From an uncultured Holophagaceae bacterium (GTDB lineage Bacteria; Acidobacteriota; Holophagae; Holophagales; Holophagaceae): a stretch of DNA of 5,159 bases. A program made the position numbers and the translations under genes. A model generated the notes under the pieces. The model saw only the letters and a program-made list of their open reading frames with translations. It was not told the DNA's origin and searched no databases. Shown piece after piece: positions 1 to 5,159 of this stretch. The stretch lies in NCBI GenBank assembly GCA_903919165.1, contig CAIXHJ010000287.1, forward strand, positions 1 through 5,159, read 5' to 3'. How positions within the stretch are numbered: the stretch's first letter is position 1; each line of letters opens with the position of its first letter.

Positions 1-2
1 CC

Positions 3-800
3 TTCAAGGCCACTGCCAAGCCCGTGCTCATCGGCACGGCGGTCGTCGGCGCCACCACACTGATCTTCTCGATCATCCAGCTGCTCTCGGCCAAGTACGG
101 TTCGGTCCTGCCTATCATTTCGGGTCAGATGGCGGTTCAAGAAGGCCTCTCTCTGCTCAATCCCTTGTTCCTGCTCGGCATCATCACCGGCGGAGCCATC
201 ATCTTCTGGTTCTCCGGAGCGGCCTGCCAGGCGGTCGCCACTGGCGCCTACCGGGCGGTCGAGTTCATCAAGCAGAACATCAACCTGGACGCCGGTGCTG
301 AGAAGGCTTCGGTGGAGGACTCCAAGAAGGTCGTGGAGATCTGCACCCAGTACGCCCAGAAGGGCATGTTCAACATCTTCCTGGCGGTGTTCTTCTCCAC
401 ACTGGCCTTCGCCTGCCTGAACCACTACTTCTTCATCGGCTACCTGATCTCCATCGCCGTCTTCGGCCTCTACCAGGCCATCTTCATGGCCAACGCCGGC
501 GGGGCCTGGGACAATGCCAAGAAGCTCGTCGAGACTGAACTGAAGGCCAAGGGCACCCCCCTCCACGACGCCACTGTCGTGGGTGACACCGTGGGTGACC
601 CCTTCAAGGACACCTCCTCCGTAGCCATGAACCCGGTGATCAAGTTCACGACCCTCTTCGGCCTGCTGGCGGTCGAGTTGGCCATCGAGCTCACGCCGGC
701 CACTGCTCACACCGCTGCCCTGGTCTTCTTCCTGATCTCCACGGTCTTCGTATGGCGTTCCTTCTACGGCATGCGCATTCCCCTCGTGGAAATGAAATAG
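3..800 (+). CDS. hppA: Membrane-bound ion-translocating pyrophosphatase (H+/Na+-PPase), C-terminal part
   Basis: Hydrolyses pyrophosphate in the cytoplasm and couples this to pumping H+ and/or Na+ across the inner membrane. The window holds the last 265 residues; the frame is open to the left edge, so the N-terminal several hundred residues are missing (family members are usually about 650-800 aa). Numbering from the first visible codon, hydrophobic helices lie near residues 8-28, 54-72, 121-139, 142-163, 213-230 and 236-252. Two family motifs are clear: ANAGGAWDNAKK at about 163-174 and VVGDTVGDPFKDT at about 192-204, whose Asp and Lys residues belong to the Mg-PPi site. The loop at about 84-120 (AVEFIKQN...KASVEDSKKVVEICTQYAQKGM) differs from the EVRRQF-type loop of classical enzymes as I remember them, suggesting a divergent subclass. 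Ion specificity and K+ dependence cannot be judged, because the deciding residues are upstream. A GTG at 24 is internal, not the start. A strong terminator follows. Confidence 0.95.
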   Translation, partial: FKATAKPVLIGTAVVGATTLIFSIIQLLSAKYGSVLPIISGQMAVQEGLSLLNPLFLLGIITGGAIIFWFSGAACQAVATGAYRAVEFIKQNINLDAGAEKASVEDSKKVVEICTQYAQKGMFNIFLAVFFSTLAFACLNHYFFIGYLISIAVFGLYQAIFMANAGGAWDNAKKLVETELKAKGTPLHDATVVGDTVGDPFKDTSSVAMNPVIKFTTLFGLLAVELAIELTPATAHTAALVFFLISTVFVWRSFYGMRIPLVEMK

Positions 801-829
801 TCGACCGAATCCGACGAGGAACCAACAGC

Positions 830-861
830 CAGGCCCCTCAACCGAGGGGCCTGTTCCTTTC
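830..861 (+). terminator. Rho-independent terminator after the pyrophosphatase gene
   Basis: A perfect 10-bp stem, CAGGCCCCTC (830-839) pairing with GAGGGGCCTG (844-853), closes on an AACC tetraloop and is followed by the pyrimidine-rich tract TTCCTTTC. It starts 29 nt after the pyrophosphatase stop and should end that transcript. The U tract is interrupted by two C residues, so read-through into the VOC gene is possible but probably minor. Confidence 0.88.
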
Positions 862-955
862 GTGGTACGGTGGAACCCCAGGCTTCCAGGAGCGCTTCAA
901 GCCGCCTCCTTGGCATCAACATGTGACCGTGCCCTTTGGAACATGGCAACAGAAT

Positions 956-960
956 GGAGG
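956..960 (+). promoter_or_regulatory. Ribosome binding site fixing the VOC gene start
   Basis: GGAGG lies 6 nt before the ATG at 967. The frame is open further upstream, to 862, but that extension has no comparable site and runs close to the terminator tract. This site decides the start at 967. I found no convincing sigma70 promoter pair between 862 and 955; a lone TTGGCA at 910-915 has no acceptable -10 partner. Confidence 0.8.
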
Positions 961-966
961 TGGAGC

Positions 967-1398
967 ATGGCCGTATCACCCGTTCCCGCTGGTTATCACC
1001 GGGTCACGCCCTATCTGGTCGTGGCCGATGGTGAAGGTCTCCTCGGCTTCCTCCAAAACGCCTTCCAGGCGGAGGTGCTCAGCCGGGCGGTCCGGCCGGA
1101 TGGAGCCATCGCCAATGCCGAAGTGCGCATCGGCGATTCCATGGTGATGGTGGCTCAGGCCAGGGAGCCCTGGAAGCCCATGCCAGCCGGTTTCTACCTT
1201 TACGTGCCTGACACGGACGCCACCTACAAGGCAGCTTTGGCGGCCGGGGGCGTGTCCGTGCTGGAACCCTCCGACCAGTTCTACGGAGACCGCAACGCGG
1301 GTGTGCAGGATCCCTGGGGCAACAATTGGTGGATCGCCACCCACATCGAGGACGTGGACGAGGCCGAAGTCCAGCGCAGAATGGCCACGCGGGGTTGA
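967..1398 (+). CDS. VOC (glyoxalase/bleomycin-resistance fold) family protein, PhnB-like
   Basis: A 143-residue single-domain protein of the vicinal oxygen chelate superfamily, probably cytoplasmic and dimeric as is usual for the fold. It matches the PhnB-like subgroup: YHRVTPYLVV at residues 10-19, a first beta-alpha-beta-beta-beta module running to AEVRIGDSMVMVAQ (51-64), then FYLYVPDTDATYKAALAAGG (76-95) and the C-terminal signature DQFYGDRNAGVQDPWGN (103-119) with WWIATHIEDV (121-130). Glu52 and His11 sit where metal ligands often occur in this fold, but the position often held by His in related proteins (LHLYV) is Tyr77 here, so metal binding and catalysis are uncertain. The substrate cannot be assigned. 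The start is set by the GGAGG site. It reads toward prfC with a 70-nt gap that holds a hairpin and a possible promoter, so co-transcription with prfC is open. Confidence 0.9.
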   Translation: MAVSPVPAGYHRVTPYLVVADGEGLLGFLQNAFQAEVLSRAVRPDGAIANAEVRIGDSMVMVAQAREPWKPMPAGFYLYVPDTDATYKAALAAGGVSVLEPSDQFYGDRNAGVQDPWGNNWWIATHIEDVDEAEVQRRMATRG

Positions 1399-1423
1399 GT
1401 CTCCGGCCCAGTCCCGGGACAAT
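1395..1423 (+). promoter_or_regulatory. Possible sigma70 promoter for prfC
   Basis: TTGAGT (1395-1400) and GACAAT (1418-1423) are separated by exactly 17 bp and each matches the consensus at 4 of 6 bases. The -35 box overlaps the TGA stop of the VOC gene. Initiation would fall near 1430, placing the following hairpin at the very 5' end of the prfC transcript. Such matches arise by chance, so this is tentative. Confidence 0.35.
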
Positions 1424-1428
1424 GGAGC

Positions 1429-1453
1429 AGCGCGGCCTCCCGCCGCGCTTTGT
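1429..1453 (+). promoter_or_regulatory. GC-rich hairpin in the prfC leader (terminator-like or regulatory)
   Basis: AGCGCGGC (1429-1436) pairs perfectly with GCCGCGCT (1442-1449) around a CTCCC loop, followed by TTGT. It resembles a weak intrinsic terminator for the VOC gene, but the T run is short and the hairpin ends only 19 nt before the prfC ATG, leaving no room for a promoter after it. It could instead be an attenuator or a stabilising 5' stem-loop. The loop bases TCCC (1438-1441) can pair with GGGA (1461-1464), the only Shine-Dalgarno-like bases before prfC. The stem is certain; the function is inferred. Confidence 0.55.
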
Positions 1454-1468
1454 CATGTCTGGGAAATC

Positions 1469-3037
1469 ATGGACCTGATCGAAGAAATCCAGCGGCGGCG
1501 AACCTTCGCCATCATCAGCCATCCCGATGCGGGCAAGACCACGCTGACGGAGAAGCTGCTGCTCTACGGCGGCGCCATCGACCGGGCGGGCAGCGTGAAG
1601 GCCCGGGAAGGCGGCGCCGCGGCCCATTCGGACTGGATGAGCATCGAGCAGGAGCGCGGCATCAGCGTCACGTCGGCAGCCATGCAGTTCGAGTACCAGG
1701 GCCGGGCCATCAACCTGCTCGACACGCCGGGCCACCAGGACTTCAGCGAGGACACCTACCGGGCCCTCACGGCGGCCGACAGCGTGGTGATGCTGCTGGA
1801 CTGCGCCAAGGGCGTGGAAGAGCAGACCAAGAAGCTCTTCCGGGTGGCCCGCGAGCGCAGGCTGCCCATCTTCACCTTCGTGAACAAGCTGGACCGACCG
1901 GGCCGCGAGCCCGTGGAGCTCATCGACGAGGTGGAGGAGCTCTTCGGCCTCCACGCGGTGCCCATGACCTGGCCCATCGGGTCCGGCACTGACTTCAAGG
2001 GCGTCTACGTGCGGGCCACGGGCCAGATCCAGGTGTTCGAGCGGGCCAAGGCGGGCCGAAAGGCCCGGGTGGCGGGGCAGGGCGGCCTGGACGATCCGGA
2101 GATCGCGGCCCTGTTGACTTCTGCCGAGCTGCAGCAACTCAAGGACGACGTGGACCTCATGAACCACGTGCTGCCGGCCTTCGACCGCGAGGCCTTCCTG
2201 CGAGGGGAGCAGTCGCCCCTGTTCTTCGGCTCGGCCATCAACAACTTCGGCGTGGCCGAGTTCCTGGAGGAGTTCCTGGAACTGGCCCCGGCGCCGGGCG
2301 CGCGGCCCCTCATGGACGGCGGCGAGATCGAGCCGGAACAGCCCTTCACGGCCTTCGTCTTCAAGGTGCAGGCCAACATGAACAAGGCCCATCGCGACCG
2401 GGTGGCCTTCGCCCGCATCGTGTCCGGCCGCTTCGAGCGGGGCATGGACGCCCTGCACGTGCGCGAGAAGAAATCCATCAAGCTGAACTACCCCCACATG
2501 TTCTTCGGCCGCGAGCGGCAGATCGTGGACGAGGCCTATCCCGGCGACATCCTGGGCCTCATCAACCCGGGTCTCTTCCGCATCGGCGACGTGCTGAGCG
2601 CCTCGGGCCCCGTGGAATTCCACGCCGTACCCCGCTTCGCGCCCGAGCAGTTCGCCTCCGTGCGCCTGGCGGATCCCGGCGCCCGCAAGGGCTTTCTGAA
2701 AGGCCTCAGCCAGATCGCCGAAGAAGGCGTGGTGCAGGTCTTCTGGCCCAAGGGCGGAGCGCCCCTGCCCATCCTCGGCGCCATCGGCCGCCTGCAGTTC
2801 GAGGTGCTCCAGCACCGCCTCAAGGACGAGTACGCCTGCCCCGTGCTGCTGGAGCCCAGAGGCTTCCAGATGGCCCGCTGGATCCAGGGCGGCTGGCCCG
2901 AGCCCAGCAAGTTCTGGGGCGAACTGGTCGAAGACACCGAGGGCAACCCCGCCATCCTCTTCGAGAACGACTGGCAGCGGCGGACCACGGCCGAGAAGTG
3001 CCCGGGGCTGACGTTCCTGGAGCATCCGTCGAAATGA
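1469..3037 (+). CDS. prfC: Peptide chain release factor 3 (RF3), translational GTPase
   Basis: A 522-residue cytoplasmic GTPase that removes RF1/RF2 from the ribosome after peptide release and contributes to post-peptidyl-transfer quality control. The length is close to the E. coli protein (about 529 aa). All GTPase motifs are intact: P-loop HPDAGKTT at 18-25, switch I region GISVTS at 64-69, DTPGH at 85-89, NKLD at 139-142 and GSA at 254-256. The RF3-specific N-terminus (IQRRRTFAIISHPDAGKTTLTEKLL) and SDWMSIEQERGISVTS separate it from EF-G. Domain II spans about 290-380 (FVFKVQANMNKAHRDRVAFARIVSG), and domain III follows, with RLQFEVLQHRL at 441-451. The ATG at 1469 gives the family N-terminus, although it has only a weak GGGAA site 3 nt upstream; upstream in-frame sequence lies inside the VOC gene. 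It ends inside the stem of a bidirectional terminator, facing the aldolase gene. Confidence 0.97.
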   Translation: MDLIEEIQRRRTFAIISHPDAGKTTLTEKLLLYGGAIDRAGSVKAREGGAAAHSDWMSIEQERGISVTSAAMQFEYQGRAINLLDTPGHQDFSEDTYRALTAADSVVMLLDCAKGVEEQTKKLFRVARERRLPIFTFVNKLDRPGREPVELIDEVEELFGLHAVPMTWPIGSGTDFKGVYVRATGQIQVFERAKAGRKARVAGQGGLDDPEIAALLTSAELQQLKDDVDLMNHVLPAFDREAFLRGEQSPLFFGSAINNFGVAEFLEEFLELAPAPGARPLMDGGEIEPEQPFTAFVFKVQANMNKAHRDRVAFARIVSGRFERGMDALHVREKKSIKLNYPHMFFGRERQIVDEAYPGDILGLINPGLFRIGDVLSASGPVEFHAVPRFAPEQFASVRLADPGARKGFLKGLSQIAEEGVVQVFWPKGGAPLPILGAIGRLQFEVLQHRLKDEYACPVLLEPRGFQMARWIQGGWPEPSKFWGELVEDTEGNPAILFENDWQRRTTAEKCPGLTFLEHPSK

Positions 3038-3072
3038 GAAGCGGCGCCTTCGCGCCGCTTCTCATTTCTCCA
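3031..3072. terminator. Bidirectional terminator between convergent prfC and aldolase genes
   Basis: A 17-bp perfect inverted repeat: 3031-3047 pairs with 3052-3068 around a CTTC loop (3048-3051). The core is GC-rich (GCGGCGC/GCGCCGC), and the outer arms give A-rich sequence on one side and T-rich sequence (CATTTCTCC) on the other, so it can act in both directions. The prfC stop codon TGA (3035-3037) lies within the left arm. The aldolase stop is 23 nt away on the other strand. No other terminator is visible in the 54-bp gap, so both transcripts probably share it. Confidence 0.85.
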
Positions 3073-3091
3073 AACGCGCGGCGTCTGGCGC

Positions 3092-4015
3092 CTACTTCGC
3101 CTTCTTGTAAATATCCATCACCGCATGCAGCAACTCGATGGCTTCCTTCTTTGGTCGCTGGAAGGCGTTGCGGCCCATGATGGAACCAAAGGCCCCACCC
3201 GCGGCGATCTCGGCCACTTCCTTCAGCACTTCATCAGTGCCCTTGGCCTCGCCGCCGCTGAAGATCACGATGCGGCGGCCATTGAAGGCGCTGCGCACCA
3301 CTTCCTTCACCCGATCGGCAAGCGAATCGATGGGGATGCCCGTCTTCTCGAAGGTCGCCGCGGCTTCCTTCACCTCGAGGTGCTTCTTGGGCGGCTTCAC
3401 TTTGATGACGTGGGCGCCCAGTTGGGCGGCGATCTGGGCGGCGTAGCCCGCGACGTCCACGGCGGTCTCGCCGTCCTTGCTGAGGCCAGCGCCCCGGGGG
3501 TAGGACCACACGACACTGGGCAGGCCCACGGCCTTGGCCTCGAGGATCAGCTCGCGGAGGGCCTCGTACTGCTCGTTGCGGGCGCCACTGCCGGGATAGA
3601 TGGTGTAGCCGATGGCCGCGCAGCCCAGGCGAAGGGCGTCCTCGACGCTGCCGGTGACGGCGCTGCAGGGCTCGATGCCCTTGGTCAGGCAGTCGCTGTT
3701 GTTGAGCTTGAGGATGAGGGGGATGTCGCCCGCATAGTCCGAGGCCACGTGCTCGATGAAGCCCAGGGGCGCGGCGTAGGCGTTGCAGCCCGCCTCGATG
3801 GCCAGTTCCACGTGGTAGCGGGGATCGTAGCCGGCGGGGTTGGGCGCGAAGCTGCGGGCGGGGCCGTGCTCGAAGCCCTGGTCCACGGGCAGGATGACGA
3901 ACTTGCCCGTGCCCGCCAGGCGGCCCGTGTTCATGATCCGGGCCAGGTTGGCCTTCACGCCCGGGGTTTCGGAGGCGTACCAGGAAAGGATTTCGCGGAC
4001 TGTTGCCGTGGCCAT
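3092..4015 (-). CDS. fbaB: Class I fructose-bisphosphate aldolase, DhnA/FbaB type
   Basis: A 307-residue cytoplasmic Schiff-base aldolase that interconverts fructose 1,6-bisphosphate with dihydroxyacetone phosphate and glyceraldehyde 3-phosphate in glycolysis/gluconeogenesis. It belongs to the DhnA/archaeal-type family: NTGRLAGTGKFVILPVDQGFEHG at 29-51 (Asp45), WSYPRG at 170-175 (Trp170, Tyr172, Arg174) and AHVIKVKPPKK at 201-211. From remembered alignment to the Thermoproteus tenax enzyme, Lys205 is the Schiff-base lysine. SGGEAKG (253-259) and MGRNAFQR (280-287) form the phosphate-binding loops. It is shorter than E. coli FbaB (about 350 aa). The start at 4015 follows AAGGAG 6 nt upstream and begins MATATVREIL; a TTG at 4066 overlapping the dehydrogenase stop would add 17 residues but has no such site. 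It lies 47 nt downstream of the dehydrogenase with no terminator between them, suggesting one operon. Transaldolase-like relatives exist, but the motifs favour FBP aldolase. Confidence 0.93.
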   Translation of the reverse strand: MATATVREILSWYASETPGVKANLARIMNTGRLAGTGKFVILPVDQGFEHGPARSFAPNPAGYDPRYHVELAIEAGCNAYAAPLGFIEHVASDYAGDIPLILKLNNSDCLTKGIEPCSAVTGSVEDALRLGCAAIGYTIYPGSGARNEQYEALRELILEAKAVGLPSVVWSYPRGAGLSKDGETAVDVAGYAAQIAAQLGAHVIKVKPPKKHLEVKEAAATFEKTGIPIDSLADRVKEVVRSAFNGRRIVIFSGGEAKGTDEVLKEVAEIAAGGAFGSIMGRNAFQRPKKEAIELLHAVMDIYKKAK

Positions 4016-4021
4016 GGGGGT

Positions 4022-4027
4022 CTCCTT
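4022..4027 (-). promoter_or_regulatory. Ribosome binding site fixing the aldolase start
   Basis: Read on the minus strand, AAGGAG lies 6 nt before the ATG whose first base is 4015. It selects this start over the upstream in-frame TTG at 4066. The 47-nt gap holds no visible terminator; only a 4-bp stem (CCAG/CTGG) can form there. Confidence 0.85.
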
Positions 4028-4062
4028 GGAAAAGGTTGCAGGTCCCAGTCTATCGGGCTGGA

Positions 4063-4920
4063 TCAAGCCTTGCTGTAAACGTAGAATCCACGGCCACTCT
4101 TCCTGCCCAGCCAGCCGGCATCCACGTACTTGATGAGCAGGGGGCAGGGGCGGTACTTGGGGTCGCCCAGGCCCTCGTGAAGCACGTTGAGGATGAAGAG
4201 GCAGGTGTCCAGGCCGATGAAGTCCGCCAGGGTCAACGGCCCCATGGGATGGTTCATGCCGAGCTTCATGATGCCGTCGATGCTTTCGGCCGTGGCCACC
4301 CCTTCGTAGAGCGCGTAGATGGCCTCGTTGATCATGGGCAGCAGAACGCGGTTGCTCACGAAGCCCGGGAAGTCGTTGCAGGGGATGGGCGTCTTGCCCA
4401 GCTTCGCCGCGAGCGCCATCACCGCGTCAAAGGTGGCGTCGTCGGTGGCCAGGCCGCGGATGACTTCGATGAGCTGCATGACCGGCACGGGGTTCATGAA
4501 GTGCATGCCGATGAAGGAGCCCGGGCGCTGGGTGACCGCGGCCAGCTTGGTGATGGAGATGCTGCTGGTATTGGAGGCCAGGATGGCGCCCGGTTTGCAC
4601 ACCGAGTCGAGGGTCTCGAAGAGCTGCTTCTTGACTTCCCATTTTTCGGTGGCGGCCTCGATCACGATGTCGCAGGCCGACAGGTCCTCCAGCCGGGTCG
4701 TCAGCTGCACACGGCCCAGGACGGCCGCCTTGTCTTCGGCCGACAGCTTGCCCTTGTCCACGCCCCGCTGCAGGTTCTTCTCAATAGTGGCGAGGCCCAT
4801 GCGCGCGAAGGCCTCAGTGAGGTCCTGCAGGAGGACCGGGAAGCCCGCCTGGGCGAAGACATGGGCGATGCCATTCCCCATCTGGCCCGCGCCGATGACT
4901 CCGATGTTCTGAATGTTCAT
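4063..4920 (-). CDS. hbd: 3-hydroxybutyryl-CoA dehydrogenase (short 3-hydroxyacyl-CoA dehydrogenase)
   Basis: A 285-residue cytoplasmic NAD(P)-dependent dehydrogenase that interconverts (S)-3-hydroxybutyryl-CoA and acetoacetyl-CoA, used in beta-oxidation, butyrate-type fermentation or related C4 pathways. An N-terminal Rossmann domain carries IGVIGAGQMGNGIAHVFAQAG (6-26) and Asp33 at the end of the second strand, which favours NAD over NADP. The catalytic set is complete by comparison with clostridial Hbd: Ser119 in NTSSISI, His140 in GMHFMNPVPVMQLIEVI, Glu152 and Asn190 in NDFPGFVSNR. The C-terminal dimerisation domain has MNHPMGPLTLADFIGLD (222-238) and ends with GRKSGRGFYVYS. The length is typical of stand-alone enzymes (about 280-290 aa), with no fused crotonase domain. 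The start at 4920 follows GGAGG at 7 nt; an in-frame GTG at 4941 lies upstream of that site and is rejected. No thiolase or crotonase gene is adjacent, so the specific pathway is open. The aldolase gene follows on the same strand. Confidence 0.95.
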   Translation of the reverse strand: MNIQNIGVIGAGQMGNGIAHVFAQAGFPVLLQDLTEAFARMGLATIEKNLQRGVDKGKLSAEDKAAVLGRVQLTTRLEDLSACDIVIEAATEKWEVKKQLFETLDSVCKPGAILASNTSSISITKLAAVTQRPGSFIGMHFMNPVPVMQLIEVIRGLATDDATFDAVMALAAKLGKTPIPCNDFPGFVSNRVLLPMINEAIYALYEGVATAESIDGIMKLGMNHPMGPLTLADFIGLDTCLFILNVLHEGLGDPKYRPCPLLIKYVDAGWLGRKSGRGFYVYSKA

Positions 4921-4927
4921 GGGGATG

Positions 4928-4932
4928 CCTCC
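4928..4932 (-). promoter_or_regulatory. Ribosome binding site fixing the dehydrogenase start
   Basis: Read on the minus strand, GGAGG lies 7 nt before the ATG whose first base is 4920. I could not find a convincing -35/-10 pair for this gene in the 86-bp divergent region 4921-5006. Confidence 0.85.
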
Positions 4933-4979
4933 AAGGTCCACAGCTTAACGCCGCAGGGTGGAGACGTCCGTCACCTGCC

Positions 4980-4985
4980 TACAAT
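4980..4985 (+). promoter_or_regulatory. Possible -10 element for the rightmost gene
   Basis: TACAAT matches the sigma70 -10 consensus at 5 of 6 bases and lies 21 nt before the ATG at 5007, so transcription would start near 4992, just before the ribosome binding site. No good -35 hexamer sits 16-18 bp upstream; the nearest candidate, TGGAGA at 4959-4964, is weak and at 15-bp spacing. Confidence 0.4.
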
Positions 4986-4993
4986 GAGGCTCG

Positions 4994-4999
4994 AAGGAG
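4994..4999 (+). promoter_or_regulatory. Ribosome binding site of the rightmost gene
   Basis: AAGGAG lies 7 nt before the ATG at 5007. It supports a real gene start there even though only 51 codons are visible. Confidence 0.8.
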
Positions 5000-5006
5000 T
5001 AGACGG

Positions 5007-5159
5007 ATGCTCAGACCGCCGCACCAGCAGATCTTCGCCTTCGACGCCGAGTGGGTGCCGGATCCAGCCACGGGCCGCCGGGTGCTGGATCTCCCTGGGG
5101 ACATGCCGGAGGAAGAGGTGCTTGGCCGCATGTGGGCCTACGGCGGCGCCACGGAGGCG
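5007..5159 (+). CDS. Probable 3'-5' exonuclease (PolB-like, DEDD superfamily), N-terminal fragment
   Basis: Only the first 51 codons are present; the frame is open to the right edge. After a short lead, residues 9-17 read IFAFDAEWV, which resembles the Exo I motif (DxE, here Asp13 and Glu15) of DEDD-type 3'-5' exonucleases, where the two acids bind catalytic metal. The following stretch, VPDPATGRRVLDLPGDMPEEEVLGRMW (17-43), resembles the predicted PolB-like exonuclease family I know as PF10108, whose members have FDIETVPD followed by RxLLxLP and an acidic helix. Function would be 3'-5' nucleic acid trimming in the cytoplasm. The remaining Exo II and Exo III motifs are outside the window, so this rests on one motif and remembered family resemblance. 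The start is supported by AAGGAG at 7 nt and a TACAAT -10 candidate. It is divergent from the dehydrogenase gene. Confidence 0.6.
   Translation, partial: MLRPPHQQIFAFDAEWVPDPATGRRVLDLPGDMPEEEVLGRMWAYGGATEA

Noticed and set aside
579..600. Direct repeat of GTGGGTGAC with a 12-bp period.
   Set aside because: It encodes the conserved VGDTVGDP motif of membrane pyrophosphatases; the repeat follows from the protein sequence.
910..938. TTGGCA as a possible -35 box for the VOC gene.
   Set aside because: The sequence 16-18 bp downstream (around CCCTTTGG) has no resemblance to a -10 box.
862..966. N-terminal extension of the VOC protein to a GTG at 862.
   Set aside because: The added residues do not resemble the family, the site lies next to the terminator tract of the previous gene, and a strong GGAGG precedes the ATG at 967, which gives the normal N-terminus.
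1079..3025. A 648-codon open frame on the minus strand opposite the VOC gene and prfC.
   Set aside because: It is antisense to a clear prfC with all GTPase motifs. Its translation is low-complexity (rich in H, E, G, L, A, R) and matches no family. Such long antisense frames are a known result of strong GC bias at third codon positions.
4016..4062. Possible terminator between the dehydrogenase and aldolase genes.
   Set aside because: Only a 4-bp stem with a 9-nt loop can form and there is no T tract after it, so it does not look like a terminator.
3125..4078. A 317-codon open frame on the plus strand opposite the aldolase gene.
   Set aside because: It is a compositional shadow: rich in G, A, L, D and H with no recognisable domain, opposite a well-supported aldolase. 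It has no convincing ribosome site.
4319..4912. A 197-codon open frame on the plus strand opposite the dehydrogenase gene.
   Set aside because: Antisense to a complete dehydrogenase with intact catalytic residues; the translation has no recognisable family features.

Overview
This is an ordinary housekeeping stretch of a GC-rich bacterial chromosome. It holds six protein-coding genes packed tightly on both strands, two of them cut by the window edges. Strong Shine-Dalgarno sites, a Rho-independent terminator, a bidirectional terminator and short intergenic gaps all point to a bacterium. The divergent membrane pyrophosphatase, DhnA-type class I aldolase, short-chain 3-hydroxyacyl-CoA dehydrogenase and GC-rich codon use would suit an acidobacterium of the Holophaga/Geothrix type. 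That placement is a low-confidence guess from gene content, not something the sequence proves.

Layout, left to right. (1) Positions 3-800 (+) are the C-terminal part of a membrane-bound ion-translocating pyrophosphatase, closed by a near-perfect intrinsic terminator at 830-861. (2) Positions 967-1398 (+) encode a small PhnB-like VOC (glyoxalase-fold) protein. (3) Positions 1469-3037 (+) encode peptide chain release factor 3 (prfC). Its leader carries a GC-rich hairpin and a possible promoter that overlaps the stop codon of the VOC gene. (4) prfC converges on a minus-strand pair. Between them lies a 17-bp-stem inverted repeat that contains the prfC stop codon and probably terminates both transcripts. 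(5) The minus-strand pair is a 3-hydroxybutyryl-CoA dehydrogenase (4063-4920) followed 47 nt downstream by a class I fructose-bisphosphate aldolase (3092-4015), probably co-transcribed. (6) From 5007 to the window end (+) is the start of a gene resembling the PolB-like 3'-5' exonuclease family, divergent from the dehydrogenase across an 86-bp intergenic region.

The genes do not form a single pathway. The pyrophosphatase couples PPi hydrolysis to ion pumping, prfC recycles release factors in translation, the aldolase serves glycolysis/gluconeogenesis and the dehydrogenase serves C4-acyl-CoA (butyrate/beta-oxidation type) metabolism. No intergenic stretch reaches 300 bases; the longest is 801-966. 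I see no tRNA, rRNA, CRISPR array, insertion sequence, phage gene or defence/toxin system. I do not see a novel biological system here. The points most worth checking are the regulatory structures around prfC.
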